A stretch of DNA of 54,002 bases. It comes from Deltaproteobacteria bacterium (GTDB lineage: Bacteria; Chloroflexota; Dehalococcoidia; Dehalococcoidales; BS750m-G39). A program made the translations under genes and the position numbers. The stretch spans positions 1-54,002 of the forward strand of contig JAUVYB010000010.1 in assembly GCA_030603275.1 (NCBI GenBank). Direction: 5' to 3'. Positions 50,887 through 54,002 of the stretch are shown piece after piece. Under the pieces are notes generated by a model, which saw only the letters and a program-made list of their open reading frames with translations, was not told the DNA's origin and did not search any database. Position 1 is the stretch's first letter, and the number at the start of each line of letters is the position of its first letter.

Positions 50887-51921
50887 ATGAGAAAGAGAAA
50901 TCTGTTAGTAATCATTAATAGTATTTGCCTGATTCTGGTGCTGGCACTGATGCCCGTTCTTAGCTCCTGTCCCAAAACCACGCCTGAAACCTACGAGATC
51001 GAAATCTACGGTGGAAAAGCAGGAATGAGTACCTACGTAGCGGCCATTGCTTTAGCCGAGCTAATAAACGAACACAGCACCTCGCTCAAGGCTACCGCCG
51101 TGGAGTCGCCAAGTATAACAGCGAGCTTCCAACTGCTGCAAAAAGAACCGGAAAGAAGACCCGATACCCTTATTGTAAGCATGACTTCATTCCACTGGCT
51201 TGCCAGTGAGGGTAGAGAACCATTTACCGAACAATACGACGGCCTGCGATTTATCGCCACGCTGGGATATCACATGCAGGGATTTATCACGCTTGACCCT
51301 GAAATCAAGACGGTAGATGATTTAAGCGGCAAAAAAGTTTCCATCGGTGATATGTCATCGCTGAGCCGGGTAGCCATGCTAAAAGCCATATTTGAATCAG
51401 CCGGAGTTCTGGATGAGGTAGACCTTGAGTATTTAGGCCTACCAGACGGGGCTAATGCCCTCAGGGACGGGCTGATAGACGCCACTCTTGGTTCAGTCAC
51501 GCTGATAAGCCCGCCTGACCAGTACGCCTCCTCTTCATATCTTTCGGAGATAATGTCAGCCAAGACGGTATACTTTGTCTCCATGGACAGCCAGGATATT
51601 CAATACATGAACGACCTTCTAGGGCCGCTGGAAACGGCGCATACCGCCCCCGCCGGCAGTATGGGGGAAACACAGACCGAGCCCTGGGTGGGAATAGGCA
51701 AGGTTATGGGCTGGGCAGCTGATAGGCAACTGCCCGATGACGTGGTCTATGAAATATGCCGCATCATCTATGAAAATGCCGACCAATTCGCATCTTATAG
51801 CCCGTCGCTGGCCTTTGTCAGCCATGAGACAATGGCCAACTGGGGTCTACCTGAGGAGAATATGCACCCCGGGGCATTACAGTTCTACGAAGATTACGGA
51901 ATAGAGCTTGGTAGCTACTAA
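50887..51921 (+). CDS. TAXI-family TRAP transporter substrate-binding lipoprotein
   Basis: The 344-residue exported protein has signal MRKRNLLVIINSICLILVLALMPVLSSC with a lipobox, then the TAXI fold: EIYGGKAGMSTYVAAIALAELINEHS and KTVDDLSGKKVSIGDMSS, with C-terminal YENADQFASYSP. TAXI proteins bind dicarboxylates, amino acids or aromatic acids. GGAGGAAAG before the ATG at 50887 gives a clear start. It pairs with the fused TRAP permease downstream (14-base gap). Confidence 0.92.
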   Translation: MRKRNLLVIINSICLILVLALMPVLSSCPKTTPETYEIEIYGGKAGMSTYVAAIALAELINEHSTSLKATAVESPSITASFQLLQKEPERRPDTLIVSMTSFHWLASEGREPFTEQYDGLRFIATLGYHMQGFITLDPEIKTVDDLSGKKVSIGDMSSLSRVAMLKAIFESAGVLDEVDLEYLGLPDGANALRDGLIDATLGSVTLISPPDQYASSSYLSEIMSAKTVYFVSMDSQDIQYMNDLLGPLETAHTAPAGSMGETQTEPWVGIGKVMGWAADRQLPDDVVYEICRIIYENADQFASYSPSLAFVSHETMANWGLPEENMHPGALQFYEDYGIELGSY

Positions 51922-51935
51922 AGCCAAATAGCTAA

Positions 51936-53813
51936 ATGCTCGAGACAGCTGGTAAAGTTACAAGGGGCAAAGTAAATGCGGTGATAGTCGCCATAGCACT
52001 GGCTATGGTGTTATACCATATGGTCTCCACTCAGGTACTACTGCAGGGGACCGTTGACCACAATACCACGCACCTGGGTTTCGCCCTGATTCTGGTATTC
52101 CTGACAGTACTGGAAACAAGCAGGCAGAAACCCTGGTTCATATTCTCGATAGCGCTGGTGGTGCTCTCGCTTTTAGCTACCGGCTATATCTGGTTCTTTT
52201 CGGAAGAACTGCAGCTCCGTGCCTGGTTTAGCACCACCCCCGACCTGATAGTTGGGGCAGTGCTAATCCTGCTTGTCCTGGAGGCAACCAGGCAGTCATT
52301 CGGCTGGCTGGTGCCCTTGCTGGCTATCGCTGTGGTCATTTACCCCTTCTTCGGCAGCCTGCTGCCAGAGCCTTTTCATACCACTTCCTACGGGCTAGCC
52401 AGAACGATATCCAATCTCTCGGTCAGCCTGAATAACGGTATTTACAGCGCGGTATTGCCCATTTCAGCCAACTTCATATTCCTCTTTGTTGTCTTTGGCG
52501 GCGTGCTCCAGGCAACCGGCGCCACCAAGTTCTTTACGGAACTGGGGAAACTGGCGAACTACCGCCTACGGGGTGGGCCAGGATTGATGGCGGTAGCCAG
52601 CAGTGCCGCCGTTGGCTCAGTCACCGGCAACATAGCTGCCAATATCGCCATTACTGGTTCCTTCACCATACCCCTGATGAAGAAGGCTGGCTACAGCCCG
52701 GAGCAAGCCGGTGCTATTGAGGCGGCGGCTTCCAACGGTGGCCAGATTATGCCGCCGGTAATGGGAATCGTTGCCTTTGGTATGGCCGGAATAACCGGCA
52801 TACCCTACTTACAAATAATAGCCATGGCTATAATTCCAGCCATACTTTACTTCTACTGCGTCGGCTCATATGTCCAGCTTAGTGCCCGGAAACTGGGTTT
52901 GGAACGGGTTAAAGAAAAGGTAGACATAAAGGAACTGCTATTATCAGCGCCCCAGTTTTTGGTGCCCCTGGCGGTTATCATAATCCTCCTCATCATTGGC
53001 CACACTGTATGGTATGTTGCCTTCTGGGCGATTATTAGCACTATCCTGGTAAGCCTCATTAAAAAGGGAAAGCGCCTCTCACTGGCTACCTATGTCGAAG
53101 GCTTCGTTCAGGGAGCCAAAACTGGTGCCCGGATTGCCGCTATGAGTGGCTGCATCGGACTTATTCTGGCCACTTTAACCATGAGTGGTCTGGGAGTCAA
53201 GCTGTCCGCCGGCATTGAAGTGTGGAGTGGGGGCTACCTCCTCCCGGCTTTGCTGATTATCAGCGCAGTATGTGTCCTGATAGGCATGGGCGGGCCTTCC
53301 TTAACTGCCTATATCATCGCCTCAATATTTGCCGTCCCCGCCTTATTGAAAATGGGGGTAGGCTTTGAGCAGGCGCACTTCTTTACCATGTTCACCACTA
53401 TCTTTGCCTACCTGACACCCCCGGTAGCCATAGGGGCTGTAATTGCTGCCAAGCTTGCTGGCGGCAGTTATACCAGAACTGCACTCGAGGCATTAAAGGT
53501 AGCCGCCGCCGGTTTTTTGCTCCCCTTTATGTTTATCTACTGCCCCTCTCTACTGCTACAGCCTCAGGAGCCGTTTTTTGCGGTGACCGGGATAATTGCC
53601 AGCATAATCCTGCTGCTGAGTTTACAGATAGCCTTTGTAGGTTACTATTTTACCCGGTGCTGCCCGATTGAAAGGGCCATATTCTTGGCGGTGGGCGCTT
53701 TGCTGTTTCTTTTCTTACCCCTGCAGCACTACGCACTGTTTGCCGCTGGAATAGTCATCTTTGCCCTGATGACCTTCCGGCAATTCCGGCGGTCAAGAAA
53801 AGCCCCCAAATAG
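51936..53813 (+). CDS. TRAP transporter fused permease (DctQM type)
   Basis: The 625-residue membrane protein combines the small (first four helices) and large TRAP membrane subunits, as is typical for the TAXI group. The large part shows AVASSAAVGSVTGNIAANIAITGSFTIPLMKKAGYSPEQAGAIEAAASNGGQIMPPVMGI (hallmark block, split across residues about 225-285) and GGPSLTAYIIASIFAVPALLKMGV. It uses a sodium or proton gradient to import the ligand of the TAXI protein. Confidence 0.94.
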   Translation: MLETAGKVTRGKVNAVIVAIALAMVLYHMVSTQVLLQGTVDHNTTHLGFALILVFLTVLETSRQKPWFIFSIALVVLSLLATGYIWFFSEELQLRAWFSTTPDLIVGAVLILLVLEATRQSFGWLVPLLAIAVVIYPFFGSLLPEPFHTTSYGLARTISNLSVSLNNGIYSAVLPISANFIFLFVVFGGVLQATGATKFFTELGKLANYRLRGGPGLMAVASSAAVGSVTGNIAANIAITGSFTIPLMKKAGYSPEQAGAIEAAASNGGQIMPPVMGIVAFGMAGITGIPYLQIIAMAIIPAILYFYCVGSYVQLSARKLGLERVKEKVDIKELLLSAPQFLVPLAVIIILLIIGHTVWYVAFWAIISTILVSLIKKGKRLSLATYVEGFVQGAKTGARIAAMSGCIGLILATLTMSGLGVKLSAGIEVWSGGYLLPALLIISAVCVLIGMGGPSLTAYIIASIFAVPALLKMGVGFEQAHFFTMFTTIFAYLTPPVAIGAVIAAKLAGGSYTRTALEALKVAAAGFLLPFMFIYCPSLLLQPQEPFFAVTGIIASIILLLSLQIAFVGYYFTRCCPIERAIFLAVGALLFLFLPLQHYALFAAGIVIFALMTFRQFRRSRKAPK

Positions 53814-54002
53814 CTAAATTCTTTCAGTATTCAATCTTTACTGCTTCACACGCAAGAGGTCACAAAAAGATTTCCTAATTGATGTCAAGCCCTTAATTAG
53901 CCATTGATTGTAATTCCTCACCGCAGTACACTGTCTTCTGGGGAGGTATGAGTGGTCCTGACTGAGGAGCTTTAGCTGCCTCACGCGTTCTGCGACCGGT
54001 TA
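53814..54002. other. Right edge, no gene seen
   Basis: After the TRAP stop, 189 bases show no coding frame or clear terminator; the operon may continue past the window. Confidence 0.4.

Overview
The window comes from a bacterium, most likely an uncultured member of the Chloroflexota, class Dehalococcoidia. The grounds are the sequence and signatures of the single 16S rRNA gene (minus strand, about 17066-18578), the absence of a linked 23S gene, and a gene set typical of anaerobic subsurface relatives: a hybrid cluster protein, iron uptake by FeoAB, acyl-CoA metabolism and organic-acid transporters. No database search was run, so names rest on motifs and remembered family features.

Layout. 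1-7600: a DUF5679 zinc ribbon at the edge, a methyltransferase, a nitrosative-stress island (hcp, a cupin and a zinc ribbon facing a Crp/Fnr-type regulator, plus a truncated YgbA-like gene), a DedA-type membrane protein, and a serine recombinase with a partner gene. 7700-16420: housekeeping and redox genes (guaB3, tRNA-Ala, TauE/SafE, an asparagine-synthase-like ATPase, a RecB-type nuclease, ccdA with a TlpA-like thioredoxin, an acyl-CoA dehydrogenase, tRNA-Ile). 17066-18680: 16S rRNA and its promoter. 18700-24720: an ABM protein, a DtxR-type regulator with feoA and feoB, a BldC-like HTH protein, a NarL-type two-component system and a DoxX/MauE protein.

25400-33650 is the most distinctive region. 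Five paralogous exported proteins share a TasA/camelysin-like start (an AWTD..I.IDGTVNTG-type segment just after the signal peptide) and a C-terminal QWNE motif. A sixth, larger relative follows, then an ER/SipW-type signal peptidase fused to a multi-TM membrane domain, a DUF5305-like membrane protein with an internal duplication, and a small regulator that joins a sigma-region-4-like HTH to a BldC-like HTH. I read this as a self-contained system for a surface fibre or pilus-like matrix. Two of the genes carry a duplicated, covarying RNA leader.

34200-40040 holds small regulators, two cupins, a PadR operon, a nitroreductase and a DUF169 protein. 40045-53813 holds two systems pairing a transporter with an acyl-activating enzyme. 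One is a complete branched-chain-type ABC transporter with an acyl-CoA synthetase inside its operon. The other is a PaaK-like adenylate-forming protein followed by a TAXI-TRAP transporter. A LuxR-type regulator lies between them.

The gene-free stretches are full of dispersed GC-rich repeats, including a motif of four G-runs that could fold as a G-quadruplex. Several gene stubs (YgbA-like, CsaA-like, SDR, half a nitroreductase) show repeated local deletion and duplication.
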